A DNA stretch of 43,360 nucleotides from Plantago elongata (lineage: Eukaryota; Streptophyta; Magnoliopsida; Lamiales; Plantaginaceae), in the NCBI GenBank assembly GCA_036897095.1, contig JAYMSP010000704.1, positions 1-43,360 of the forward strand. The letters run 5' to 3'. The translations under genes and the position numbers were made by a program. The number at the start of each line of letters is the position of its first letter. The stretch's first letter is position 1. The notes under the pieces were generated by a model. That model ran no database searches. It had not been told where the DNA came from and saw only the letters and a list, made by a program, of their open reading frames with translations. Below are positions 1-8,945 of this stretch, one piece after another.

Positions 1-599
1 CCCATTTGAGTAAAGAAATTGAAGAAGATAGAGTAGGTACAGTCGTTTGAAATCAATACAGACCGACAGACGAAGAAAGAAGAACAGATACATACCGATA
101 GACGAAGAAGACTCGAACAGATTACAGATACATACCGATAGACGAAGAAGACTCGAACAGGGAAGAGTCACGACATCGAAGATCGAACAAGATGAAGAAA
201 ACGGGAGTTGATCTGTTTTGCTTTGGGTTTGGACGAACGAGAGATGAAGAAGAAACGAGAGCTGGGATTCTGGGAATATGGAGTGTCGATCTGTTCTGCT
301 GAAGATTGAAGAAACGAGAGATTGAAGATTGAAGAAGAAACGAGAGTTGGGAAGAAGAAACGAACAATTTGGGTTTGGACGGGTTGGGCTATTTTGGATT
401 TTGGTCCAACCCTAACCATTCAACATCAATGAGGATGGATTGGAGTTGGTTTGGATTTAATTTATGATTAGGCTAAACCCAAATCCAGTCTATATTTTTA
501 AGTTAGGCTTGGGTTGGGTAAAACCCACCCATTGCCATGACTACCCTCTCCGCTCCACCCAGGCCCAATGATGTAAAAATTGAGTATGTAAGGACTACC
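1..599. repeat. Purine-rich low-complexity stretch with a 40-bp tandem duplication
   Basis: The + strand is dominated by GAAGAA/GACGAAGAAG runs. A block at 84-120 (from ACAGATACATACC to ACTCGAACAG) recurs at 124-160, a 40-bp period. Positions 370-540 are rich in GGGTTTGG/GGTTGGG and AACCCAACCC-type tracts. The minus strand stays open as Ser/Phe-rich peptides only because of the purine bias, so I do not call a gene. It resembles a pyrimidine-rich leader of a minus-strand element, but I cannot assign a family. Confidence 0.5.
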
Positions 600-750
600 A
601 ATTCGGAAGCAAATTACAAATTCTTAAGGATAGCTGTGAATTGTTATCTTTTTCCCATTGTTTGATGTGTAAATGTTCTTGTATATTTTCACATATTCTT
701 TTACTTGCAGTAGAACTAATGAAAAGAACAGTTCCGCAATACTTTTCTTT
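600..750 (+). repeat. 5' LTR of copia A
   Basis: This aligns to 6273-6425. Shared blocks include AAATTAC, GATAGCTGTGAATTG, a stretch around TTCTTGTAT, and a near-identical 3' end running from GTAGAACTAATGAAAA to CAATACTTTTCTTTA. The PBS begins two bases later. The outer boundary is set by the start of similarity and may be off by a few bases. Confidence 0.82.
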
Positions 751-751
751 A

Positions 752-764
752 TGGTATCAGAGCA
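752..764 (+). other. Primer-binding site, tRNA-iMet type (copia A)
   Basis: TGGTATCAGAGCA is the standard plant copia PBS, complementary to the 3' end of initiator methionine tRNA. It lies immediately inside the 5' LTR. Confidence 0.88.
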
Positions 765-842
765 GGTTTCAAAATCCTTAAAAACCAAAAAAACCCTATC
801 CGCTATACATCGAACTCAGTTTCAAAACACAACGAAATTAAA

Positions 843-1790
843 ATGTCAAAATCGGGGATGAAGAAAAATCAAGCTCCAGTGGAAGCACCGTAGTAGTTGA
901 TTCCATTTCGCCTTATTTCCTCTCTGCCTCTAATAACCTCGGGCAACATCATGTTGGGTATTTGTTGAGCGATGGAAACTATGCCGACTGGTTCAGCGAT
1001 ATGAGTAACGCACTCTTTGCGAAAAATAAGATGGGTTTTGTCGATGGATCGGGTCAAGAACCAAAGACGGATACATCCGAATGGGCTCTTTGGAAGAGAT
1101 GTGATGCTATGGTGCGAGGATGGCTCAACGCAACCATGGAAAAGGAAATTTGGGGCAGAGTCACATATGCTACCACATATGTAGAAATTTGGCGAGACTT
1201 TAAAGAACGTTTTGGGAAAGAAAGTGCACCAAGAGCATATAAACATAGGCGAGCACTAATCGAAACTCGGCAGGAAGGTACCTCTGTGTCAACATATTAT
1301 ACTAAACTAAGAAGTCTATGGGATGAAATTCAGTCAGTAACTTCCGTACCAAAATGTACTTGCGGGAAGTGTACTTGTGATATGGGAAGCAAGTAATTGA
1401 GATGAAGGATAAAGAGAGGTTATATGATTTTTTTGATGTGGCCTGACAATGCCTTTGGAGTTGTGAAGACTCAGATCCTCACAAACTCACCTCCACCATC
1501 ATTAAGGATTGCGTACCACCTGGTTGCCGAGGATGAACAACAACAACAAATTTCTACCGGTGGGAGACCACAAGCTGAAGCGACAACTTTCTACCAAACC
1601 AAGCCGAAATCACATGAGTTTGATATGAAAACTACACGACAAGATCGGAAGTGCATACAATGTGGACGAACTAATCATTCAGTAGAGAGATACTTTGAAA
1701 TAATTGGATACCCGGCTGACTGGAGTTGGAAAGGAAGAAAGAATGACTGTAGAGGAGGAAAATGATTGGAAGGCAAAGTTGCTGAAAATA
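843..1790 (+). pseudogene. copia A gag relic (copia-like N-terminal, gag and zinc knuckle)
   Basis: Translation from about 860 gives a copia Gag N-terminal region: the segment around 955-1060 (LSDGNYADWFSDM, then LFAKNKMGFVDGS) is the typical 'YxxW...AKNKLGFVDG' signature, followed by WLNATMEKEIWGRV and the helical domain to about 1340. A Cys-rich CTCGKCTCD segment precedes a stop at 1394. A second open piece (1424-1765) contains a nucleocapsid zinc knuckle, CIQCGRTNHSVERYF, in which the final Cys of CX2CX4HX4C is Tyr. The ATG at 843 is out of frame with the domain, so an early frameshift has occurred. The normal role is nucleocapsid formation in the element's virus-like particle. It is not functional here. 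Confidence 0.82.
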
Positions 1791-2029
1791 AAAAATTTGC
1801 TACAAGGGAGAGTAATTTTAATCTGAAAGCAACCTTCGTACAATCATCCGTTGCAGCAGACCATGATAGAGGAGGACTAGTTGGTAGGATGAATTTTAGT
1901 CCAATAGATTGATTAAGTCATGAACAATATGCAAAGGCAGCCGAATTTTTCGAAAAAAATAGTGAGAACTCTCGGAGCTCAAATGACCAGTTGAATCCCG
2001 CTGCAAATATGGCTGGTAAGATATCATTT

Positions 2030-2855
2030 GACAAGCCATGGGTCGTAGACTCATGAGCCACAAAACACATTACTTGCGATATCTTAACCAAAATTTCAGG
2101 TTCCAAAACAAGTGTGCCAGTGAAAATCCCGAACAGAGACTTAGTACCAGTGAAAGAAGTTGGTGAAGTCATATTGCCAAATAGTTTAAAGATTGATGAT
2201 GTGTTACACATTCCAGTATTCAAATGCAATCTACTGTCTGTGAGTCGGTTAACAAAGGACTTAAATTGTTCCTTGACATTCTTTCCTGAATTTTGTGTTA
2301 TGCAGGACTTGGATTCGAGGAACCTGACTGGCGCGGGTAGGTGTTGCGATGGTTTGTATCATTTGGAGCCGACTCAAGGACATACAAAAGCTTTAAAGGT
2401 CACTGTTGAAAAGCATATATAGCATAAAAAACTTGGGCATGCATCAAAGGCAAAACCCTAGCAGATTCATTTTTTTGGCAACAAAGGTAATCTTGTTGAT
2501 GAGTATTGTGACACTTGTTTTCATACAAAACAGACGCAGATTCCTTTTTCCCCTCAGCATAATAAAGACAACTCTTGTTTTGAATTATTGCATTGTGATA
2601 TTTTGGGGTCCTTATAAAACTCCTTCATTTTGGGGGGTGCATTATTTCCTATCAGTTGTGGATGATTTCAGTAGAGCTGTTTGGATATTTTTGATGAAAC
2701 ATAAATCTGAAGTTGCACATTATTTGACTACGTTCTGTAACATGGTGAAAACCCAATTTGACTACGTTCTGTAACATGGTGAAAACCCAATTTGAACAAA
2801 GGGTAAGGAGAATACATAGTGACAATGAAGTAGAATTCCAATCTAATATCATGTT
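2030..2855 (+). pseudogene. copia A protease, pre-integrase and N-terminal integrase relic
   Basis: At 2037-2075 the translation reads PWVVDS, a TGA stop, then ATKHITC. This is the copia aspartic protease active-site region with the catalytic-loop glycine codon changed to a stop. From 2114 the pre-integrase module is open (IDDVLHIPVFKCNLLSVSRL, then DGLYHLEP). Integrase follows from about 2440: a CDTCF zinc-binding half, a CDILG first acidic block, and the core SVVDDFSRAVWIFLMKHKSE at about 2650-2710. A 34-bp tandem duplication (2727-2760 and 2761-2794) shifts the frame inside the core. The reading then runs into the inserted LTR at 2856. Integrase would normally insert the cDNA copy; here it cannot be made. 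Confidence 0.82.
2727..2794 (+). repeat. 34-bp perfect tandem duplication in integrase relic
   Basis: The unit beginning ACTACGTTCTGTAACATGG and ending ACCCAATTTG occurs twice head to tail. A length of 34 is not a multiple of three, so it frameshifts integrase. The two copies look identical, so the event postdates most of the element's decay. Confidence 0.9.
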
Positions 2856-2967
2856 TGTTAGACTATGTAATTGTATTAGTTTCCTGATTAGATTAGTCTT
2901 TAGATTATAGCTTCTTGTACTTGTATATATACCCCACCTAATTCTATGAATAGACAGGGAAAATACA
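2856..2967 (+). repeat. 5' LTR of copia B (112 bp)
   Basis: It runs from TGTTAGACTATG to GGGAAAATACA, with TG..CA ends, and abuts the PBS. It contains GATTAGATTAGTC and a TATATATACC block. It is 47 bp shorter than its partner because the 3' LTR carries an internal duplication. Confidence 0.9.
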
Positions 2968-2980
2968 TGGTATCAGAGCC
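2968..2980 (+). other. Primer-binding site, tRNA-iMet type (copia B)
   Basis: TGGTATCAGAGCC immediately follows the CA end of the LTR and is fully complementary to plant initiator tRNA-Met. Confidence 0.92.
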
Positions 2981-3913
2981 ATGTAAGTCTCCAACGAGCA
3001 TTGGTCCTGCCTCTCATCTTTTCCCTCAATGGATTGTCCTTATTTCTTTTCTCCCTTTTCTCCTTATCTCTCAAGCGCTCATGCGCATCTCTTCTTCAAT
3101 CTCTCCTCTTCTCTGATCAAACAAACCACTGTTGTTGGTCCTGCCTCCCTTTTCTCCTTATCTATCAACCTCTAATCTTTTCTCCCCTTTCTCCTTATCT
3201 CTCAACCTTTAATCTTTTCTCCCTTTTCTCCTTATCTCTTTTCTCCCTCTTCTCTGATCAAACAACCCACTGTTGTTAATTTCCCACCCATGTTCGAACA
3301 ATTTTCTTTAATTTGTCGAACTTTCTTCAATCCTCCTACAATTGCTCGCAATCGTCGTTCTCCTGTCAAATGATCGTCCCAGCTTGTTCGATCTTCATCG
3401 ACCGCCTCTGCAATTGCTCGCGATCGTCGATCGCCCTATTGTCCGACGGACAATCCTCCGGCCAGGTCTTCTTCTTTTGATTACGCAGTGAATTTCTCTT
3501 CTTATGCAGTTGAGTTGTTTCTTCTCCTACAGTCTACTACTGTGTTTTCTCCACGCGTCATCGATTTTCTCGAGCAACTTTCTCCGCTCCGTTCTGAGAT
3601 CAGATTAAGCTCTCGAAGTCGCACGTCTTGATAAAAAAAAAAAAGGTTCTCCTCATCCCTAGATCAACCTAACGCGCCACCAGGCAAAGTCCCGACCTCA
3701 CATCAATAAAGACAGCTTCCTCCTCTCCTCCTCCTCCTCCTCCTTTCTTCTTCTTCTTCTTCTTCTTCCCCAAATTCTACCAGTTTTCTTTGTTCCGGAT
3801 CGCACCCACTGTTCGATCTCTTTCTTCCCCAAACAGAATGCAAACTGCCCGAATTTGTTCTCCCTTCTAATCGAACACACTGTTCGATTAGCTTCATCTT
3901 TTCTTTCCACCAC
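2981..3913 (+). other. Pyrimidine-rich leader of copia B with TCC/TTC microsatellite
   Basis: The stretch carries no copia domain. It is made of CTCTTTTCTCCCTTTTCTCC-like repeats at 3020-3260, a GATCAAACAA(A/C)CCACTGTTG motif at about 3116 and 3257, and a compound (TCC)n(TTC)n tract at about 3718-3768. The open frames here are products of the pyrimidine bias. It corresponds to the untranslated leader kept in an internally deleted element. Confidence 0.6.
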
Positions 3914-4040
3914 CGTGGGCTATGTTCCTTCTCACTATCAAATAGCAGATATCTTCACAAAAGGACTTTCGTGCATACTATTTGATGATTTTCGTGACAG
4001 TCTAAGCGTCAGACTTCCTCCAGCTTCAACTGCGGGGGTG
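3914..4040 (+). pseudogene. RNase H C-terminal tail of copia B, plus PPT
   Basis: The translation reads VPSHYQIADIFTKGL, then FDDFRDSLSVRLPP, ending close to the 3' LTR. This is the very end of copia RNase H and is nearly the same as the tail of the minus-strand element (VPSRYQIADIFTKRL, FDDFRDSLSVRLPP at 23090-23200). The purine tract GCGGGGGTG at 4032-4040 primes plus-strand synthesis. Nothing upstream of this tail is kept, which places the internal deletion breakpoint near 3905. Confidence 0.85.
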
Positions 4041-4199
4041 TGTTAGACTATGTAATTGTATTAGTTTCCTGATTAGATTAGTCTTTTAGATTATAGAACT
4101 CTAGTTAGATGAGTTTTTTGATTAGATTAGTCTTTAGATTATAGCTTCTTGTACTTGTTTATATACCCCACCTAATTCTATGAATAGACAGGGAAAATA
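4041..4199 (+). repeat. 3' LTR of copia B with an internal 47-bp duplication (159 bp)
   Basis: It is the same LTR as 2856-2967, but the block around GATTAGATTAGTC..TTTAGATTATAG occurs twice (about 4070-4096 and 4119-4145). This explains the 112 versus 159 bp lengths. The end is GGGAAAATA rather than AATACA, so the last bases are lost or mutated. Confidence 0.85.
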
Positions 4200-4390
4200 G
4201 TTTTTTCAATAAGTTTGCCGAAAGGGGGAGACCATGTGTTTTTGTTGGGTACCCAAATTCTTAGAAGGGTTATCGGGTTTTCGATCTCCACACACATAAA
4301 ATTCACACCTCCCGAGATGTCAAGTTTGTTGAGGACACTTTTCCTTTCAGCAAAACCAAAACTTTAAATTCAGAAAATGATCTTCGAACT
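4200..4390 (+). pseudogene. copia A integrase C-terminal relic
   Basis: Directly after the nested LTR the translation resumes in copia integrase C-terminal sequence: NKFAERGRPCVFVGYPN, a stop, KGYRVFDL, then TSRDVKFVEDTFPFS at about 4300-4350. This is the conserved '(R)G.CVFLGYP..KGY...D....SRDV.F.E..FPF' stretch. Sequence between the integrase core (2855) and this point, about 100 residues in relatives, is absent, so insertion of B was accompanied or followed by deletion. Confidence 0.82.
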
Positions 4391-4766
4391 ACCATGTCGG
4401 TACATGATGATGCGGATGAGTATAACCGACACTGCATTTTTTTTATCAACAAGGCAGCCTAGAAAATCATTCCAATTTTGTGGAAGTTATGAATCAAAAG
4501 CAAAGAAATAATAATTCACATCAGATCCCCATTGAATATGGGCGTGGGCTAAGGGTAAAGGAGCGGCACAAACACATGAGAATCTACGAGATCGGGTATG
4601 TCGGCATTACAGACCATTCGGAGCCACTGCCAGATTCAAGAACCTCTGTGGTATACCCTCTATCTCATGTTGTTTCTTATGAACGTTTTTCTCATTCAAA
4701 TAAAGCGTTTCTTGCGGCCATCTCGTCAAACGATGAGCCAAATTTTTTTTCTTAAGCAGTTAAATA

Positions 4767-6262
4767 TCCTGAAGGGAGAGAAGCAATGAGAAAAGAGGTT
4801 CAAGCTCTTGAGACTAATGACACTTGGAATCTTGAACATTTACCTCCTGGAAAGAAAGCTGTTGACTCCAAATGGGTGTATAAAATAAAGTATAAACCCA
4901 ATGGTGACATTGAACGATATAAAGTGCGACTAGCAAAGGGATTCACACAAGTTGAAGGAATTGACTTCCATGAGACCTTTGCACCGAACTGAAACTTATC
5001 ACTGTGCGAACCATGCTTGCAGTTACAGCAAAGAAGAAATGGATCATTCACCAACTAGATGTAAACAATGCCTTTTTACATGGTGATTTGTTGGAGAATG
5101 TATATATGAAGATCCCTCAAGGTTTTTCTAAAGAAGGTGAAACTTTTGTGTGCAAATTGCACAAGTCTCTGTATGGGCTGCGCCAAGCCTCCCAAAATTG
5201 GTATAAATTTTTTTCCACCGCAGTTGTTGATATTGGATTTCGACAATTGAAGGCAGATCACTCTTTATTTATTCTCAAGCAAGGTACAATCTATGTATCA
5301 ACACTCATTTATGTCGATGACATCATCATTGAAGGAAACCATGCCGCAACGATTATGTGTACAAAAAAGTACCTCGATGACCGATTCAACATTATTGATC
5401 TTGGCCCATTGAAGTATTTCTTGGGAATTGAAGTTGCAAGATCCCATGATGGCATTGTTTTGAGTCAACGAAAGTACACGTTAGACATCTTAGAGGAAAC
5501 TGGCTTACAAGGTAGTCGACCCAGTAACTTTCCCATGGAACATAATGCCAAGTTTGACAATGGTGAGAATGGTCTGCCTGTTGACATTGGAAAATATCGC
5601 CGCTTCATTGGACGATTATTATATCTTACAGTTACACGGTCAGATATCGCTCTGCTGTCAACATACTTAGCCAATTCATTTCAAGCCCTCGCCAATCACA
5701 TTTTGATGCACTTACACGCATTTTACGGTGCTTAAAGTCCACACCAAGTCAAGAAATAATTCTTCCAGCTACTGGTAGTTTGTTACTTGAAGCATTTTGT
5801 GATGCTGATTAGGCCGGTTGTACAATGACCCGTAGGTCTAGAACCAGATATTTTCTGTCACTTGGAGGGGCACCAATCTCATGGAGGACAAAGAAGCAAT
5901 CGGTTGTATCACGTTCTTCCACTGAAGCATAATATAGGACCATGGCAACCTCGCTTCGTGAAGTACTATGGTTATGTTGGATACTTCAAGATTTTGATGC
6001 ACCTCAACACTTAGCCACACCGATGTTTTGCGATAATTAGGTTGCACGACATATTGCAAATAATCTGGTGTTCCATGAAAGGACAAAACATGTCGAAATG
6101 GATTGTTATTTTGTCTGTGAGCGAGTGGAGGCAAATGAAGTTCAGCCTAGTCCCATCTCTACAAAGCAGTAAGTAGCGGATATCTTTACAAAAGCATTGG
6201 GAGCTGATCAGCTGCGCTACTTACTTAGCAAGTTGGATATTCGGGATATACACACGCCAACT
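4767..6262 (+). pseudogene. copia A reverse transcriptase and RNase H relic
   Basis: RT begins near 4780 ([20 protein letters not shown], then [20 protein letters not shown], ending FAPN at a stop near 4990). A one-base shift leads to the frame 5004-5735, which has the canonical QLDVNNAFLHGDL, SLYGLRQASQNWYK and the catalytic IYVDDI at about 5310, followed by the connection domain (LGPLKYFLGIEVARS). After 5735 RNase H continues with in-frame stops at the usual CDADWAG site (CDAD stop AGC), at STEA stop Y, at DN stop VA and at TKQ stop VADIFTKALG. The domain order is that of Ty1/copia Pol. RT would normally copy RNA into cDNA; four or more lesions make this copy dead. Confidence 0.88.
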
Positions 6263-6272
6263 TGAGGGGGAG
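6262..6272 (+). other. Polypurine tract of copia A
   Basis: TTGAGGGGGAG directly precedes the 3' LTR, the expected place for plus-strand priming. Confidence 0.8.
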
Positions 6273-6425
6273 TATTGGAAGAAAATTACAGAATCTTAAT
6301 GATAGCTGTGAATTGCTCATCTTGGAGATCTTTTCCCTATTGTTAGATGTGAAATATTCTTGTATCATGTATATATACTTGTTGTAGAACTAATGAAAAT
6401 AACAGTTCCGCAATACTTTTCTTTA
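6273..6425 (+). repeat. 3' LTR of copia A
   Basis: This is the partner of 600-750. It starts TATTGGAAG after the purine tract and ends at TTTTCTTTA, where similarity with the 5' copy also ends. Several small indels and substitutions separate the two. Confidence 0.82.
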
Positions 6426-7470
6426 AGCAACACCTTACCTTATGCTTAGAAGTTTATTTAGCAACACAACAATGGGTCGTGGTTATGGAGCTCAAGTACT
6501 TACTCACAAATCAAAATGCACTACCAAAACCAGTTTTCATGCAGATGATTGCATATAGAAAAGGCAGAGATGATGCTACATAGTTGCATTATGATATTGA
6601 TATGGTCAAAATCTGGATGGACCTTGCAGTTGAAGTCAGACATAAAACTTGAAAAAAGGACCTCTTGAATAATGCATGCCCTTAAATCAGACCAGAGGAT
6701 GTGCACATGATCGAAGATAAGTCTGGTAAAAGGATCAAGCTACAAAGGGCACCCAATGAGTGATTCTACGTGACCTAAGAAAATTATGAAGGAGATCATG
6801 AATATATCATATGTTAGAATTTTAGTCAACAATGAGGCTAGTCCATGTCTTTGCACCAAAGTCAAGGGGTCCCCACATGTAAGAAATGAAGTTTCTTGGT
6901 ACATGTATAATCTATTATAGTAGTGGATTATGTTTGAGAAAGAATTACTAAAACTCATTAAATGGTGAAAGAGTAATCGAAGCTCAAAGTGTGTTGGTTC
7001 GTGCATTGAATATGAGATGCCAAGAGTTGGAAAGGGAGAAGTCCAACATGTCCAAAATTGAGGAAGACGGAACTAAATATAAAACCAAAGGCTTGAGTTA
7101 AGGGTTTGGCCCCTTGGGGCACCCATGCTTTTGAAGGGGGGAGACCTAGGTGCACCTACACACGCACCTGCCTAGCTCCTCAAGGGGTCAGGAACGGGAC
7201 GCGGGTCGTAGGGTCGTGGTCTAAGATTGAGTATAATCGTTTTGGGCCACAAATATTTTCGGTTTGATTAGGTCCAAATCGAAATCTGAAATAGAAGATT
7301 CCCAAATCGGTTAGGCTTGTAGTGAACGAATATGTCTGTTCACTGAACGGGTTTAACTTTTCTTTCGAAGGATGTGTCTGAACAAAAAAAATTTGAAACT
7401 TGTGTCTGTTTGATTTCTGTCTTTGCAGAGACCTTTTCGCAAAAGCCACACCTGTTCACATTAAAACTCT
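6426..7470. other. No gene recognised; possible LTR material
   Basis: The stretch holds short, stop-interrupted frames without recognised domains. A GC-richer patch lies at 7095-7215 (runs such as GGCCCCTTGGGGCACCC, GAAGGGGGGAGACC and GGGACGCGGG). It precedes a TATA box and a Sirevirus-like gag, so part of it could be that element's 5' LTR, but I see no second copy in the window to prove it. Confidence 0.4.
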
Positions 7471-7477
7471 TCCCAAT

Positions 7478-7486
7478 TATAAATAG
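7478..7486 (+). promoter_or_regulatory. TATA box upstream of Sirevirus-like gag
   Basis: TATAAATAG lies about 310 bp before the gag ATG at 7797 and is followed by a pyrimidine-rich leader (CTTCTCTCCTTCTCTATTTTC). This is the layout of a retrotransposon LTR promoter. The assignment rests on position and motif only. Confidence 0.45.
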
Positions 7487-7854
7487 GACCTTCCAGGGTT
7501 CAGATTTGACACACATAATCCAATCCTTCTCTCCTTCTCTATTTTCTCTCTAAAAAGCCTCAACTTTCTATTCTGCCAAGTTCGTCAAGTCAGTAATTCA
7601 GTGCTAGAATTCTAACTTTCTGATGTTCAATCATGGGAGACTATTTGTTATTAAGCGTAAGCACCAGAGCGGGGAGGACCAAGGGCCAAGGGCCACCCTC
7701 TACTCAGCAGATTACTTTCTACTCTTTGTTTCGAACCACATCTTCATACACCCACTCCAGAACCAACAACTTAAGACTTTGTTTACTGTATCGAAGATGT
7801 CTACTACTGTTAATGTTCCTGTTGTTCGTGCTGCTGCTCTTGTTGTTCATGGGC

Positions 7855-8008
7855 AGAAACCGGAGAAATTCATGGGGACGAATTTCAAGCAATGGGAACA
7901 GAAGATGAAGTTCTACCTCACTACCATTGGGAGAAACCGGAGAAATTCATGGGGACGAACTTCAAGCAATGGAAACAGAAGATGAAGTTATATCTCACTA
8001 CCATTGGG
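7855..8008 (+). repeat. 77-bp tandem duplication in gag
   Basis: The block starting AGAAACCGGAGAAATTCATG occurs at 7855-7931 and again at 7932-8008, with a few substitutions. Because 77 is not a multiple of three, the second copy is read in another frame, which breaks Gag. Confidence 0.9.
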
Positions 8009-8514
8009 CTAACGAATTTCATCACTGCAAACCCTCCTGCTCCTCCAGTTCTGCAAGAGGTTGAAGAGAGTGCTATAGCTACGGATGCAGTGCAAGCTGT
8101 GCATGAGGAGAACCGGACGAGGCAACTAATCTACGATGCTTGGGGTCACAACGACTTTCTCTGTAAAAATTATATTCTTAATTGTCTTTTAGATGCCCTT
8201 TATACTGCTTTTTGCGAAGTCAGTTCCGCAACAGACTTGTGAGAAAAACAGGATCGCAAGTACTGTGCAGAAGATGCAGGTACGAAAAAGTTCATTGTGG
8301 GGAAGTTTATGAAATTCCGGATGAATGACTCTAAGTCAGATATGAGTCAGGTTCTGGAGTTCTAGATGATTCTCCATGAGTTGGAACAGGAGGGGCATGA
8401 AGCCAAATGTAGCTTTCCTAGTTGCGTCTTTGATTGAGAAACTCCCTCCCTCGTGGAATGAGTTTATGAATTATCTCAAACTGAAAACCCCACCAAAAAT
8501 GAAGAAACAAAGAA

Positions 8515-8945
8515 GTGATGCTTGTTACCAAAAATGAAGAAAAATGATGCAACATACATGTGAAAAAAATGCAAAAATTCACTTTTATAACCGTACACCA
8601 ATGTGTGCACTCAAGTGAGGAGCAATTGTAATGCCTCTGTGTGTGTGCGTGAGTGTCTCAAAAAAAATCTGAATACAAAATTAACTTATATGAGAATTAG
8701 AGTATCAGTCACTTGCCATCTAGCTTCATTTTCATAGCTTTTGCTAAAGAAACACATATGATCTCATCCTGCAGTTAAGCTCTTGTTGGGGGGTAGTTCT
8801 GGACTCTACCATTATTCTAAACAAGACAAAAAACTGATTTTTAAATACATTTACAGACTACCAAGCAAAATAAAATCGAAGGGATCCAGTGGCACACACA
8901 CCTCTGTAAATTTGTAGTGTAGATATCTTCAATCAAGCTAAACTT
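8515..8945. other. Non-coding interruption of the Sirevirus-like gag
   Basis: Coding similarity to Gag stops near 8510 and resumes near 8950. The intervening 430 bp contains no open frame of note, a GTGTGTGTGCGTGAG tract at about 8640 and AT-rich sequence. It could be a decayed insertion or a replaced segment. I see no clear terminal repeats. Confidence 0.4.

Larger units (their letters stand above)
2856..4199 (+). mobile_element. Nested copia derivative B, internally deleted (non-autonomous)
   Basis: A complete LTR-PBS-interior-PPT-LTR structure of 1.34 kb lies inside copia A. LTRs are 2856-2967 and 4041-4199, both starting TGTTAGACTATGTAATTG. PBS TGGTATCAGAGCC follows at 2968 and a GCGGGGGTG purine tract precedes the 3' LTR. 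The 1.07-kb interior holds a pyrimidine-rich leader and, at its 3' end, only the last about 40 codons of RNase H. Gag, protease, integrase and RT are missing. The LTR and RNase H tail match the minus-strand element at 22939-27221, so B looks like an internally deleted relative that would depend on enzymes from full copies. No target-site duplication is visible, and part of host integrase is missing at the junction. Confidence 0.85.
600..6425 (+). mobile_element. Ty1/copia retrotransposon A, decayed, with a nested element
   Basis: The element has two matching LTRs of about 150 bp (600-750 and 6273-6425), a PBS complementary to initiator tRNA-Met directly after the 5' LTR (752) and a purine tract directly before the 3' LTR (6263). 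Between them lie gag, protease, integrase, reverse transcriptase and RNase H remnants in copia order (integrase before RT). Every open frame is broken by stops and frameshifts. A second copia-type element (2856-4199) sits inside the integrase region. The LTRs are recognisably the same but carry indels, so insertion is not recent. I found no convincing target-site duplication, and the LTR ends are not clean TG..CA. Confidence 0.88.

Noticed and set aside
122..419. Minus-strand Ser/Phe-rich open frames of about 80 codons
   Set aside because: They arise from purine-rich repeats on the + strand (GAAGAA), appear in two frames at once and have no domain.
869..1246. Minus-strand 125-codon frame opposite copia A gag
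   Set aside because: The opposite strand encodes a clear Gag domain; this is its shadow.
3001..3279. Leu/Ser-rich 92-codon frame after the PBS of copia B
   Set aside because: It is made of CTCCTTTTCTC-type repeats in an untranslated leader; the composition explains the open frame.
3698..3913. Minus-strand Glu/Arg-rich frames
   Set aside because: They are reverse readings of the TCC/TTC microsatellite.
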